A DNA stretch of 64,000 bases, taken from positions 12,928,357 through 12,992,356 of the forward strand of contig NC_061789.1 in assembly GCF_022458985.1 (NCBI RefSeq). Direction: 5' to 3'. Shown one piece after another: positions 36,951 through 49,479 of this stretch. Source of the DNA: Mugil cephalus (Eukaryota > Chordata > Actinopteri > Mugiliformes > Mugilidae). Made by a program: the position numbers and the translations under genes. The notes beneath the pieces were generated by a model. That model saw only the letters and a list, made by a program, of their open reading frames with translations, was not told where the DNA came from and made no database searches. Position 1 is the first letter of the stretch, and each line of letters starts with the position of its first letter.

Positions 36951-37380
36951 TCCCCAGAGTTACTACTGGACAAAACGAAATGACTGCACGAGTGGATTTT
37001 ATGAATCCACCACGTGACAGTAACGTAGTGATTGATTTGAATTTCCAGATATCCCTCCCGCAGTCCGGTACGCTCGGGATAAAACCCCAACCTCTCTCTG
37101 CAAGGTCTCCACCTCCCCCTCCTCTCCTGACGTCATGCACCGAGCCGCACCACTGTGACTGCCCGTATGCTCATTGCCAGCACTGTGGAGTGTGCAAAGA
37201 AGAGAGAGAGGGAGAGAGAGAGAGTAAGAGGAGAGAGGTGGAGGGAATATAGCTGTATTTGGATACAACTGGAAAACAACCAAGCGCGCACAGCACGCAC
37301 CCGAGCGGAAGGCACATCGACGGTGCGTAGCCTGCATTTCTCCTTCTCCCCGTCCCCACTGCGATCGGATTGAGCCGAGA
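36951..37380 (+). promoter_or_regulatory. cbx4: cbx4 proximal promoter / 5' UTR region
   Basis: It holds a perfect full CRE, TGACGTCA, at 37,128-37,135; a TATA-like ggataaaacc at about 37,077-37,086; and a purine (GA)n tract at 37,199-37,245. The start codon follows at 37,381 after a GC-rich leader. The transcription start is not determinable, but CRE plus a GAGA-like tract within 260 bp of the ATG is a coherent promoter. cbx8 also has a CRE-type site in its promoter. Confidence 0.5.
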
Positions 37381-40300
37381 ATGGAGCTCCCTGCCGCCGG
37401 AGAGCACGTCTTTGCGGTAGAGGGCATCGAAAAGAAGCGCATACGGAAGGTAACAGAATGCAGACGCATTTGCAAAGAATAATAGTCACAATAATGCGCA
37501 CGTTGAAATATCGCGCTCAGCTAAGAGCTTCACCATTTCTCTCCCCCCCCCCTCCCCTCCCGCTTTTCTCCACCATCACAGGGCAAGATAGAGTACCTGG
37601 TCAAGTGGCGAGGATGGTCTCCAAAGTAAGTCTTACGGTTTATAAAATAATACCTCGCGTAAGCATGCGTGCAAATATTATGTAACGAAATGTAGGTACA
37701 GTTAAGAAATGCCATCCATCAAGTGCGCGCAGTCTGTGGTTGTCAATGCGTGTGTGCGTGAGCGCGCGCGCGTGTGTGAGTGTGTGTGCGCGCGCGCGCT
37801 GGGAGAGCGCGGTCGGTATGTGTTTCAGTGTATCCGCGGATGCCTTCACTAATTTATGCGAGGGAAGGGGGGGTAGGCACGGCCATGTAATCCCGTTTTA
37901 ATTATTTCTGCTCTGCCAGCGAATTTACGAGACAGCGGTGCTAAAATGGCCGACTGTATGTCGCTGCTGGAGGACGTTTTGGAGAGCACATACAGCCACT
38001 TTTTTTTCTCGGTTTAACGCTTCCCCCTGCGCGCTTGGATGTCCTCATGCTCGTTGAGCTGCAGCGGGAATGAGGCGAGCGGCAGTGTCTGTCCCCCTAC
38101 AGTTTTTGCACACGAGATAAAGGTTAATAATAATAAAAAATAAAAATAAAAAAAGATAAGCTGCTAAAAAACGTAATTCTAAGCATAATTCAGAGGTGTG
38201 CCTCGTCACCTGTTTGTTCTGAGTGCGCAGCAATGGTGAAGAGTGGGAATGCGTGAGTGACAGAGGCCTGTGAGTCAGCCTGAAAAAAAAAAAAAAAAAA
38301 AGGAAGTTGCAACGTGACAGCTCTCTGACAGTTTGTTTGCGCCTCCCCGCAGATACAACACATGGGAACCAGAGGAAAACATCCTTGACCCGCGTCTCCT
38401 GGTCGCGTTTCAACACAGGTGAGAGAAAGGTGGACTTCGGACGAGGCGGCGCAGCCTCCACTTCTGCCATGACCATATAAGGACCTGGGAGGAGGGGCGC
38501 TCCAGTAACCCGAGCACCCCCCCACCCCTCCTCTCATACACACACACACCCCCCCTTCTGCGCTCGCACACAGGCACACTTCCCTCAGGACTGTCTCCTG
38601 GGGGAAAGACTTGGGATTTGATGAGAATGTCCTAATCATTGCTATGGAAATACGCATGGATGTACAAGAAATATTCTGTGCCATCAGGAACCAGCCGGTT
38701 CCACCGGCCTGCGCTGAAAAACAAATCTGAAGATCTGAAGGGGCCTAAAAGCGTAGGCATTTGCTAGACCTACAAGAAACTCAACAGCAATGATCAAATT
38801 ATAATTATTACCACACAAGTGCAGTGTGGAAACGTAGCTTGCTGCAGAGAAACCATGCAGAAACCTGCATGACTGGATGGGCACGAGCCTGCAAAACAGA
38901 GCCCCACATTCACCTGCCACTTCATTAGGTAAAATAGTAAACGCAAATGCATGCTAATACAAGCAGCCCTGCATTAAATCGTAGCTTCATGAAGGTGTTC
39001 AGCATTTGCTTTTTGTTGTTTACTTTGGAATGTCGTTTATAGTACTATTGAGTTGTGTTGTGCTGACACATGTTTCTATTACTTTAACAACCCCCGGATC
39101 ACTAGGCTAGGCTAAATAATAAAAGCAGCACCACAAACAGCTTCCTCCCAAAATGATCTAACCGTTCAATCGCCACCTTTCTGACGAAGCTTAAATACGA
39201 ACTGACCATCATAGCAGTTGTGAAGAGCGATTTAGAACAGGGCTGTTGTATTAGAATGCAATTATTAGTCCTTCATTCAAGAGAAGGACTGTTCATAGAC
39301 GCTTGTCTTGATCCATCACCATGGGTCGCAGTTGTTACTTTAATGAAACAGAACGTCTAGCCTTGTATGTGCACAACCTATGGTCAAGTCCGGCCTGTGG
39401 AAGCATTTAGGAATGAATGACTGTCAGTCCTCATCAGGTTCCACGCACAGCTGCATTTTGTCTGAGTTGCTGGACCGACTAGGCCTCTGATATAGGCTCT
39501 CTCTGTAGGCCAGCAGGCCGCACATGAGAGTGGGTAAAGACGGGATGGCTGGGGAAAGGAATTTGCTTCTCTGAAAAGGCTAATTGACGCGCAGTGCTCT
39601 TCAACGTTTCCAGTGTACTGCTCTCATATTCCCCTGCAGCCCGCCTGCCTGCTTGCCTGGCTGGCTGGCTGGCTGGCTGGCTGACTGTGTGTGTGTGTGT
39701 GTGTGTGTGTGTCTGGCTGTGCGCTGATGGTCATGGAGTGCTGCCTCTGCACTGTGTGTGTGGATTCCTCTCTGCTCCCAGTGGATGGGGGAGGGGACTC
39801 GGCAAGGGAGTCTGTAATTGCCAAATCTTCTGTGAATAGGGGTCACTCCGTTAGACACTGTTTGAAAACGTACACATGACAGCAGTGCGGATGGTTCATC
39901 GTGACAGTCTTCTGGCAGCTCTGGTAGTCTGAACGTCGGAAGCCAGAGGCCAACAATAGTCCGGGTTTACGCGCGCCCTGGTGAGGCCTGCGTACAGCTG
40001 GCCTTCATCCGCCGCTGGTTATTTATGAGCCAATGATGAGTCAAGGTTTATATCAGGGAGCAATATTTCACAGATGGTTCAGTGCTTGGTCTAGTCAGTA
40101 CAACTGCAATTACATGTTTCCTTCTCCTCCTTCAATAAAACAAGAGCGGTAAGCTGTTAGGCTGTTATTTATTACCTTGCATTTTCAAAGTGTCCGCATC
40201 ACATTGTAAAAGAGCTGGTGGCGTGTAGGTCTTCAACATCAGCATGTGCCCAAGAAGCACTAAACCGGGCACTGTTTATCCCATGTCATTTGTACCTCAT

Positions 40301-43155
40301 GACCCTAATTAGACATTGAATGTAAGAAATGGAAGGGTGGGCTGCAGAAGGGAGAATGTTTGAAAGACAGGGAGAGATTCTCCCTGCAGTAGCCTTAATT
40401 GAATTTCTCCAGGATAATGAGAATACGGAATGGGCCGATTACCATGGAGAGCTATGCAAATAAGGATCATAATGCTTTGCAGCTGGTCACATGTGGGCAT
40501 TCATTAGTTCTCTGAATCAAAATTCCATGTTTTGACCTTGAATAGGTAGGAGAAAATGAAGGAATAATCCAAATGTCAAACCTGCACTTTTCTTCATCAG
40601 GCTCATAGTGTGAAATGGAAAAGGCAATGTATATACATATATATTAAAAGGCAGACGTGGCATAAGACATTTGATGTAATGAGGCGTACTTATCTTTTGT
40701 TTTCACAGGGAGAGGCAGGAGCAGTTGATGGGATATCGTAAACGGGGGCCAAAACCAAAACATCTTTTACTTCAGGTAAGTGTCTGTGAATCATCAACAC
40801 AATAGTTCCCGTAGGAACACCGTGCACTGTGTCTTTAACTTTCACTGAGCAGTCAAAAGATGAGTGGTGCGTTAGAGCCACTGCAGGTTTCTTTCAGAGA
40901 TAGATGTGATAAAAAGGGGACAGGGATATACAGTTGGATTTTCTGGCAGCATCATGAACGTGAAGCCGGGTTTGTTGCCTGAGGTTATGCAAGCACTGCT
41001 TGAGTGCAGTCCTTTATCCTACATGTTCATTATTTCTAAATAGCTTTTCATGCAAAACAGTTACTTGCCTGCTTTTTTAAGAGATTGTGTGAATGTTCTT
41101 TGTCTTCTTTCATTTCCCTCTTCTAAATGGTTTGCCCAGACAAAAATACATGGCTGAAAGTAGCACTCTGCTGGTTTGTGACTATCTCAGCGCAGGCGTT
41201 TACAGGGCCATGTTCTGAGCCAAATGTGATTATATATTTTGAGAGAGTGGATTGCTATGTAGTGTCAGTGTCTTAAGAGGCATACCACTCTGCCAGACTC
41301 ACACGTGGCCAGCAATCAGGGCCAGAGCGTGACATGTCTGGTGGCACCTCTGTGACCTAAGGTCAGCCAAAGCGCCTTGAGTGTTCCGCTGCAGTGCCCT
41401 TCTGATGGCCAAGGGGTCCGCGCTGTACAGGAGGAGGAGGGGACAAGATTGTGGCCATAACTTCTTGATTGGATAGTTAATTTGACAGAATGTGCAATCT
41501 TGAAGCATAAGTGATGTCGCAACACATGCTCAGCCAGTGAAAACAGTTGTGCAATGTCCTTAGCGCCTCTGGAGAAGCCGTGTCAAGTCCAAGGAAGTAA
41601 CCCTGTCACGGTTCGCAGCTTGGGCTTGAAAAATACTGCTCCATTTTAGGTCATGTCCCATTGTTAGTGATGGTGTCATTGCTGTAATGTAAGAGCATTG
41701 TGAATGTGCATGAAATGCTAAATGTCTTGTTTCTTCTTTAAGGTGCCCTCATTTGCCAGAAGATCAAGCATTCCTGCAGGTTTTGAGGAAACATCTCCGG
41801 ATGCAGACGGCAACACCAAGTCTGATCTCATCCAGGTCCAGCGGTCCCAGCCTCAGCAGTACCAGCTGAACAGCAAGAAGCACCATCAGTACCAGCCCAG
41901 CAGCCAGGAGGTACCTGCTGACCAGCTAGCCAACAGCAAGAAGAAGTTCATCTACCAGCTTAACAGCAAGAAGCACCACCACTATGAGCCGGACCCAAAT
42001 ATGTACGATACACAGGCATCTAGGCTCAAAGAGGTGGTCAAGGTTCAGGAATCAGCCAATAAACCATCAAATCCCGGCTGGAACTTACCCCTGGCCCTGC
42101 AACAGAAATGGGTCCGGGACAAAGACACAGGCTGCTTGAGCAAAGTCAAAGAGCTGGCAGTGGAAGTGAGGAAACCAGCTGTAAAAGAGGCAGAGAGTGA
42201 GCACGCCCTTAAACCTAACCCTAAGGACGCTACCCTGCCAAATTCTGGTAACAGCAAAATGAAGATAATCAAGAATAAAAACAAGAATGGACGTATTGTT
42301 ATTGTCATGAGTAAATATATGGACAGCAACAAGGTTCATGGAACAAAGGGTAAACATGGGGAGTCCTCACGAGAAGAGAAACCCCAAAATACCAAACCGT
42401 CAGAAAACAATCCAGCAAATAGAACCAAAATGGTGGAGCACCCAGAGAACGGCATCCCAAAAGAACTTTGTAACGGCAGTTCCCTCTCTGTCGCAGAGCA
42501 TCCCATAAAGTGTTCCCCAAAGGACAGGCATTTCTCCAAACCTTCGCCAAGCACAGCAGAGGAATACAACACGGAAGTGGCTCGCGGTCAGGCGGATTTA
42601 CCGGATGATTTGCCCCTACAGCTGACCGCCAGCTCTCCTCCGACGTCTTGGCCCGTTGACACCAACATCCCAACCATAACGGCTGTCGACCAGATCAGGA
42701 TCCCTTCCTTTCCCGGGGACCGCAAGAGAAAGCTCTCAGATCCCGTGGAGGACAGGAGTGTTGCCAAAATATACTTGACTTCAAGGAGCTTCAGTGGGCC
42801 CAGCACAGTGGTTACACCACCTCAGGACAAACCCATGGACCTCCACTGTAGCGGGACACGACAGAGTAGTACATGCACTTACGAGGCTATGGGCAGCCAA
42901 GAGGAGCCGATGGACCTCAGCTGCCCTAAAGCTAAGAAGAATGTTGAGGCAGAAATACAGCCAGAGCCTGAGTATGAGCCTGTGCTTGAGCCTGCTGTTA
43001 AAGATACACCCCCTATGACAGAGGACACACAGAAATCCACGGAGAAATCTACAGAAGCACCTGTTGAAAAGACCCCCTTCATGGGAAATATCATCATCAC
43101 CGACATCACAACGAACAGTCTCACAGTCACCTTCAAGGAATATGTTTCTTTTTAA
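37381..43155 (+). CDS. cbx4: cbx4, chromobox protein 4 (Polycomb PRC1 subunit and SUMO E3 ligase)
   Basis: Five coding exons: 37,381-37,449, 37,582-37,625, 38,353-38,418, 40,709-40,775 and 41,743-43,155. All junctions are GT-AG, giving 552 residues (human CBX4 has 560). In vertebrates CBX4 reads H3K27me3 in nuclear canonical PRC1 and acts as a SUMO E3 ligase. The chromodomain (about 8-62) has the aromatic cage F11, W32 and W35. It is followed by the AT-hook-like KRGPKPK and [12 protein letters not shown]4-specific signatures are two YQLNSKKHH repeats, the [16 protein letters not shown] segment that holds SUMO-interacting motif 1, and the C-terminal Cbox ([20 protein letters not shown]) that binds RING1. 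Two PMDL motifs (at about 42,829 and 42,901) resemble CtBP-binding PxDLS; the acidic VILLDSD-type second SIM of human is not evident. The large last exon is typical of the family. Confidence 0.96.
37743..37802. repeat. alternating GT/GC (Z-DNA-prone) tract in cbx4 intron 2
   Basis: Runs of gcgcgcgcg and gtgtgtg alternate over 60 bp with few interruptions. Alternating purine-pyrimidine DNA with CG steps is the classic Z-DNA-forming sequence, and it lies about 360 bp downstream of the start codon. Confidence 0.8.
38911..39135. mobile_element. MITE-like repeat copy in cbx4 intron 3
   Basis: It starts with tgccacttcattaggta, the same end as the 12.43-kb element. It then shares taaatcgtagcttcatgaagg, tgttcagcatttg, attgagttgtgttg, gctgacacatg and aggctaaataataaa in the same order. 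The right-hand inverted repeat is not found, so the copy is 3'-truncated or eroded. Confidence 0.6.
39655..39714. repeat. (TGGC)n followed by (TG)n microsatellite in cbx4 intron 3
   Basis: About six TGGC units pass directly into about thirteen TG units. This compound microsatellite is probably polymorphic in length. Confidence 0.85.
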
Positions 43156-44500
43156 GAAACGGCTTATAGCATGGGACTACCAGTGACCGACTGGACGATC
43201 CTGTCAATATGTGCATATGTAAAAACATCAGAATTTTGTATATATGGAAATTTATAATTTATCATTCAAATCCAATATGTTTCTTATGATGTTTTATACT
43301 GTAACTCCTCTGTGATATTGTAGCCAAGAAAGTGCCCTCGAGGATTTGAGCGAATGCGTTCAGGTGGAAGTATCCCAGTTAAAAAAGAAAAGAAAAAAAA
43401 AATTCTTCAAATGGAGCTTGATGGGATACTTTTGCTGTTGTTTCATACTTGTACCAAACTTTAAAACCTGAGATGTATGAAGGTTTATACATATTTTGTA
43501 TTAATAATATCTCTGATTTTGGTCCTGATTAGAAGGTCGAGAGGAAGTTGTTGGAGTTTACGGTGATCAAAGATCAAATTGAAAGCACTTAATTACATTT
43601 TGATACGTTTGCTTGTGTCCTTGCCGGAGTAACAGCTAGCCGCTATAGTGTCACGGATTCTTTTTGTTTTTGACAGGTACCTTTTGACTCGATTGGCAAC
43701 TTTTTTGTTGCATGTTCTGCTCATGGCTTGTTCCAGGAAACAATTAGCCATGTCATGTGAATTTAAAAAACAGGTGTGTCTGAATACAGTGTAAACACAG
43801 CGACAAATGTAGGACAGACATGACTGTGTCAACAATGTCCCATTACGTTTCCGTCTCCTCGTCTTTTAGATCAGGCAAAGCCACCAGTGGTTCACACATT
43901 GCAACCCAATCTATATTGCACAATTCCTATTTAGGACACATAATAGGAATAAAACTTGGCATGTACACTCTCAGAGGTCAGTTACCCATTATGAAAAGTT
44001 GGTCATTTATAAAACATGCGACATCCTGTTATGAGTTACTGGTTGTCGGCGTGATAAGATTGTGATTTATTTCAACGTTGTCTCTCACGGGCGATTCAAC
44101 GCGTGCAAGCTACTCTGATTATGCTGCTGAAAATTCAAATATCAGAGCTGTTGGATGTAACAACGGCCTTCTACGCACATTTAATGCAAAACCAGTGAGA
44201 ATGCTAAAATGGTATAGTACTAAAAAAAAGAAGAAAGAGTGCATATTTATTGACGTTCCAAAACAGTTCCAAGCTGCATCAGAAGCTGCAAGTGATTCCA
44301 CTGAACAGTTCCACCGCTTTGAATGAGTGTGCCGCCGTTCTTCTTCTTCCTTTTCTTTCTCCGTTCTTGTCCAGTCTTTATTGCACTCCGTTCAAAGTGA
44401 AAATGATTGTCATAAAGTCTGTTATACTAGGAGCTGGCTGAGTTATTGTCGTTGGCACGGCTCACTGGATGGTATGTTTCACAATAAAGAAAGAGATTTG
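43156..44500 (+). other. cbx4: cbx4 3' UTR (probable)
   Basis: The sequence after the TAA stop is AT-rich with TTTTGTA-type elements typical of a vertebrate 3' UTR. AATAAA at 44,483-44,488 is the first canonical polyadenylation signal I see at a plausible distance, giving a UTR of about 1.35 kb. The 60-80 codon frames inside are chance. Confidence 0.55.
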
Positions 44501-47500
44501 ACTTCTGGTATTTTGTTGCACGTGTTATTTGCTCGGGGGGGGGGGGGATACCTGGGGATGTTCAGCACTGAGGCGTTTCATTTTGTTTTCTGGAATTTTC
44601 CTTAGAGTTCCAGTAAACGATTCATGTATCATTGTTCTTCCCCTGTAGATCCCCTGGAACCTCTTTGCGCACGAAGAGAAAGAACGTGGCGTTAAACACT
44701 AGAAACACTAACTTGATTGTGAACCATGAGTAGGAAAACAGATCATGTTGCATAATCATAAACAATCCTGCACAAAGGGCCTTCTGTATTGCGTAACTGC
44801 ACCGGTCACTTGTATTATTATTAAAACCTTGCCCGTGCATTATTTTTCTATTGCAGCTCGACCCCAAGCAGGAATGTAAACACCGAGCATAACTGGAAAA
44901 GGGCAGGGAAAAGCTGCCGGGCTATTCACTTCTTAGATTCTATCCAGATGAAAAAGCTTCACGAATGTACAATGGAGCGGCATTTAAATATAATGTGCTC
45001 GCTTGTTCTCATGCGAGACTTTATTTTGAAGGCCTGCGTCACAGTGACAAGGCAGTTCTGCCTTCATTTGGACAAACAAGTCCAGACTTACACAAATGCA
45101 AAAACTGAAGACACACATTTGTGCACAGCTTAGCTTCTCTGCGTGGACTCCAAATATTGACCTTTCTTTCCTGACACTGCTGAATGCTGCGGGCCTCTTC
45201 CAGTCTTTACTTGGATCGTTTTGGCCTGTACCCTGGACTCTGGTCTGAAACTGCATACCTAAATATTTTTTTTTCCCCCTGTCATACTGGAATCTCGAAC
45301 TGATTGCAAGTTGAAAGTTTTGAAAGACACGAAGGCCCAGGAATGTCAGTTCACTCATGGGAGTTGCCTATCGGAGAATGTTATTAAGAACTGCAGCCAA
45401 CTCTAAGAGGGAATAAGACTCTCAAATGGTGTAAGCTTGTTAATGTAGGACAGATTTGGCTCTAGATTACTCAATTAACGAATGTCCTCCTCATATATAT
45501 TTCAGTTAAATAGTAAAAAACGGTTCTTTTCCAGTCTTTGAGAGAATAAATCTTCTGAACTAGCCTGTGATACTGCTATCGTTTTAAATTTAAAGTCATA
45601 ATTTGTCTCTGTGGGCTGGAATTTCATGAAATTAGCATAGACCAGGGAAACGCAATCTTAAATCATTTGAGTGGAACAAATAAAGGTAACGGGGCAACGG
45701 TGCCTTTACAGACTTGTATGAATCTCATGGCACAATGTGTCCGTACATGCATAATCGAAATAATTCTGTCCGAAACAGATTCTCGAACCCTGTCGGAATT
45801 TCCACGCCTCGTTTTCTCTCCTTCTCCGGAATTCTGTGCTTTTGCAAGATGACGGGTTGCAGTCAATGCATTTGCACGAGGGATTGATTCGTTCTCTGAT
45901 TCAACGAGTCAGGAACGCACTTCGGTCCGTGAAAGTCGAACCGCAAAAACAAACAATCGATTAATGCCAACAAGGGGGCGCGTCTAAAACTGGTAACCGA
46001 AGACACCTGTGAGCAATTCTGCGATGCGAAACTGAGCTGACATCATGTGTGAAGCTATAACCGGAACCTCAAAGCCCATGAGCACACATCTCTATCTCGA
46101 TCTTTCTCTCTCTGAAGGGGTATGACTGTCGATCTCTCCAGGTCTTCAAACCAACAACGTTTCAGTCGTGCATCAGTGGGAAACTGAAACATGGCTGAGC
46201 AGGGGGACGTATTTATAGACCAAGTGTGATGTTTCACATTCCCCCTTTATCATCGAGCCCAGCAGCAGCAGCAGGAGCAGGAGCCTGCACAGTGTTGGTT
46301 TCATGCAGCTTCTCAGGAATCGTGTCATCACCGGGATCATTTCTCTATTAGAAACTCCTGCGTGGAACCAACTGGAGGCCCGTGGCACGACTGAAATTAC
46401 AGAAATATTTACTGGTAAAATATGAGATAATTAAACACATGCAACATGGATGCGTAATTTTGTTCGTTTCTTTGGATTTTGAAGTCATGGCAGTGGACCT
46501 GTCGCGGATTTGATGAAGCAAACAAACAAACAAACAAAAATATATACATATATATATATAAATGGAGACAGCCTTTAGAAATGTGAGCTGGCGCTTAGGG
46601 TGAGTGGCTTCACGCCGTTGTATAAATGACGCTTTCTAATTTAAACATGAGCCGAGACATGGCAAGGCTGCAGGCAGGTCAGGGCGGCTTTACAGTCTCT
46701 CACTTGAGGTTTTTTTTTTGTGCATCTAAGCCACCTATTCAGCAGAAAATGTCGCCCGGTTAAAGTAGGACAGCGAACAGCGAGCTGTGTGCAGCAGTTG
46801 CCCAGAAACCGGAGAGCCAATAATGTCCTCACAGAGCCAGCTCTGTTTATTCATGTGCGGCTGTCGCCATTGCGGCTCCTGCAGACTCACTTTTCATCGA
46901 CTCATGGCCAAATATGGAGAACCGCAGCAGCAGCAGTAGTGTGCAGCGTGCCTCTTTTCACCGGGCTCCAGTCCTCTATCTGTCTCTTCAGAAACAGGCT
47001 ATAACCATTCTAGCACCAACAGGAAATGTCGGTCTACAGGCTATGACTATCAAAATGGTGGTTCATATTTCGACGGCAGCCACAACGCATCTTTTGTCCG
47101 CGGCGCGCCCGCCTTTGTCTGCTCCACCGCGACACTTGGCACCAAATATATACAGACACATACGTATTTATATATACACGTGTGTATATCCGGCTATTAT
47201 TCATTATCTTTAACACGATCCCGAATAGATGCTGACAAATCGCTGGTGCGCCTCTCCGCAGCGCAGTGACTGCCTCCTTGCCTGTTGTGCGTTTATTTTA
47301 TTTTATTTTTTTTTACCCCAAAATATGACGCGCCTCGCTCGTTCAGCCTCAGATATTTAAAATGAATTAGGAATTTTCCCGCGTTCTCCCGTTGGGGTTA
47401 TTAAGGCGCGTGTAAGTCCGGGTTTTATTGGTTTATTCGATATCATGGAGAACACGGATCCAGGGAAAAGGAAAGGGATAAATTGGGTCCCCGTGCTGTG

Positions 47501-47960
47501 TTTCTTTGTAATCCCACAAATTTGTGCTGAATTCGTGTCAAGTCTCTATTTCTGGAATAATTCTCCTCCGTGGTTACGTCCTTCTCTGGAAACTGCAGCA
47601 ATCCTTTTAAATGTTAAATTGCCAGACAAGGGGAACGGCTTTCCCATAAACAGTTGGTCTTAACATAAACTGAAATGTTTTCACGACATATAATTAAAAC
47701 CTACTTCATTCCTCCAATGAATCAACTCCTAGAGGCCTCGCTCTTGCGTTTTTGTTCTCATTTTAAATGCACTGGAAACTGGAGATTGGGTGAAAAATAT
47801 ATAGCAGAAGTCTGAATTAAAGGAGAGCAAACATTTATCCAGTATTGTACACACCGTTTGATGTGGTTAGATCTTCTTATTGAAACCAAAATTTGCTTCT
47901 TTTTTCCATTCATTTTTTCTCTCTCTCTTTTTTTTTTTTTTTTTTTTCCAAATGAGAATC
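44501..47960. other. cbx4-cbx8 intergenic, first part
   Basis: Unique sequence with a poly-G run at about 44,537-44,548 and TA-rich DNA at 46,540-46,560. A CTCF-like motif lies at 45,967-45,981. The open frames, for example 72 codons at 47,445-47,663, show no domain. Confidence 0.45.
45967..45981 (+). promoter_or_regulatory. CTCF-like motif between cbx4 and cbx8
   Basis: The sequence is ccaacaagggggcgc. Its last 14 bases match the CTCF core CCACNAGGGGGCGC at 12 positions by eye. It lies 2.8 kb after the cbx4 stop codon and 6.1 kb before cbx8, a natural place for an insulator between two separately regulated genes. Confidence 0.35.
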
Positions 47961-48199
47961 TTCTTTCCCACCAGGTCAGTTTACTGGCGAGGTCCTGGAA
48001 GTGAAAGGTAAATTTTTGCTAAGGGACGTGGAAGGTGGGGGTGTTTCTTTGCAAAATGTAAACTGTGGTGATTTATTATTATTGTTTTTATCTATATTTC
48101 CATTTAATTAATTGCAACGAATAGTTAAAAACTCAGAATGTTGCTGTTCAGGCCCAAGAAAAATTACATGCAAAGGAAGCTTTCAAGTCGGAACTGCTT

Positions 48200-48480
48200 C
48201 TATTTCTTCTTTCTTTTTCTTTTTTTCCCTTTTTTTGCGAGACCAATATTCAGAGGGAGATTATAGAGATTGTCAAAAAATGCAGAAAAATGGGGAAAAT
48301 TACCCAATAATAATAATAATAATAACAATAATGATAATAACAATAATAATAATAATGATAATGTCCTAATGGAATTTAACTGAATTTTCCACAAAAATAC
48401 ATATCTATATTTTATGCTCATGGTCACGAAATAATAATAGTAATAATAATAATAATTATAGTTACAGAAATAAAGAAGGA
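48200..48480. repeat. (AAT)n trinucleotide repeats
   Basis: Imperfect AAT/AAC/ATG runs lie at about 48,305-48,362, with a second run at about 48,430-48,458. T-rich DNA lies just upstream. Confidence 0.8.
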
Positions 48481-49290
48481 TAATTCCTTAAAATCTGGTG
48501 TTACCATTGTTGTCACAGATGAACATTTCTGTGTGCTCTAATTCCATATTTTAGATTAAATTAAAGAAGAAGAGCGTTCAGTCTCAACCCAAATTTAATC
48601 TGGTTGACAGACTTTTTAGGATTCAAAATTGTACCGAGTGGGCGAGCTGTTTTTCCCCTAATGTCATTTAACCTTTAAGAATTAAAATCTGTCACGACAC
48701 GGACGGTCAGGCATGTCGGAAATGCTCTCAAGGGTTCCTCGCGCATCCTGCGAGGGCCGGTTTCCTCGCCAGGAAGGTCCAGGCTCATCTGAATGTCTGG
48801 GGCGCAGGGACGCACAATTTCTGTGAAGGTTAACGAGCATCTATCCATGGGAGCGAATATTACCTGGAGCCTGCGTATTTTAACATGAACAATATACCTC
48901 CAGATGGTTGAGTTGCAGCACGTTTGGCTTCAGGACAGTTTGAGAGTTTAGTTGGGCTTTACTTCATTATTTCACTGACAAGTTACTGTATCATGAGAAG
49001 CTGTTTCGTTTATGGGGTGAAACATATGATTAATTCTTTCGTTTGTTGCTATAGATTTTGAAATCAGTGCGATGAAGTAAGAACGTTGACACCAGCAGTA
49101 AAAACAAAAAAAAAATCTCTCTCTCTATATATATTGATGAATAAATCATGTGTTGCAAAACCTAATAAACTTTGACAAATGTCAAATAATACCATGTGCT
49201 CAGAGGAACAATTCCTAGCAGGTTTACCTACACCTGTATTGTTATTTGTTTATTTGTTTATTTATTGGCAAAGCGTAGCCTACTGCCTAC

Positions 49291-49460
49291 AGGCCTACAG
49301 ATATCCAATAGGTCATCTCAGCTGCAGCGACACCACTGGTTGGTCGCTGGTGTAGCCCCGGAAGCAGCTCTTATCTGAACGAATCCAACACTCCTTAAAA
49401 GTACTGACCTGGTCAATAGCGAGAGATTGTTCTATGGAAAGGCAGTATGGTGCATAAGAG
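49291..49460 (+). repeat. local duplication, segment A copy 1
   Basis: It shares with 49,987-50,153 a near-continuous match that includes ggtcatctcagctgcagcg, acaccactggt, cagctctta-ctgaacgaatcc, ctccttaaaagtactgacc, tggtcaata-gagagatt and aaaggcagta. This copy has a short extra piece after acaccactggt (tggtcgctggt). Confidence 0.85.
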
Positions 49461-49479
49461 TTTTTTTTTCTTTTTTTTT

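Larger units (their letters stand above)
37450..41742 (+). other. cbx4: cbx4 introns
   Basis: Four introns of about 0.13, 0.73, 2.29 and 0.97 kb. Intron 2 holds the alternating purine-pyrimidine run at 37,743-37,802, an A/T-rich stretch at 38,125-38,160 and an A-run at 38,282-38,300. Intron 3 holds a MITE-like repeat (38,911 on) and (TGGC)n/(TG)n at 39,655-39,712. No alternative exon was recognised. The 39,980-40,530 part of intron 3 is unique and complex, a possible intronic regulatory block. Confidence 0.7.

Noticed and set aside
48300..48480. CRISPR-like or satellite array
   Set aside because: The periodicity is simply AAT trinucleotide slippage; there are no spacers or repeat units beyond 3 bp.
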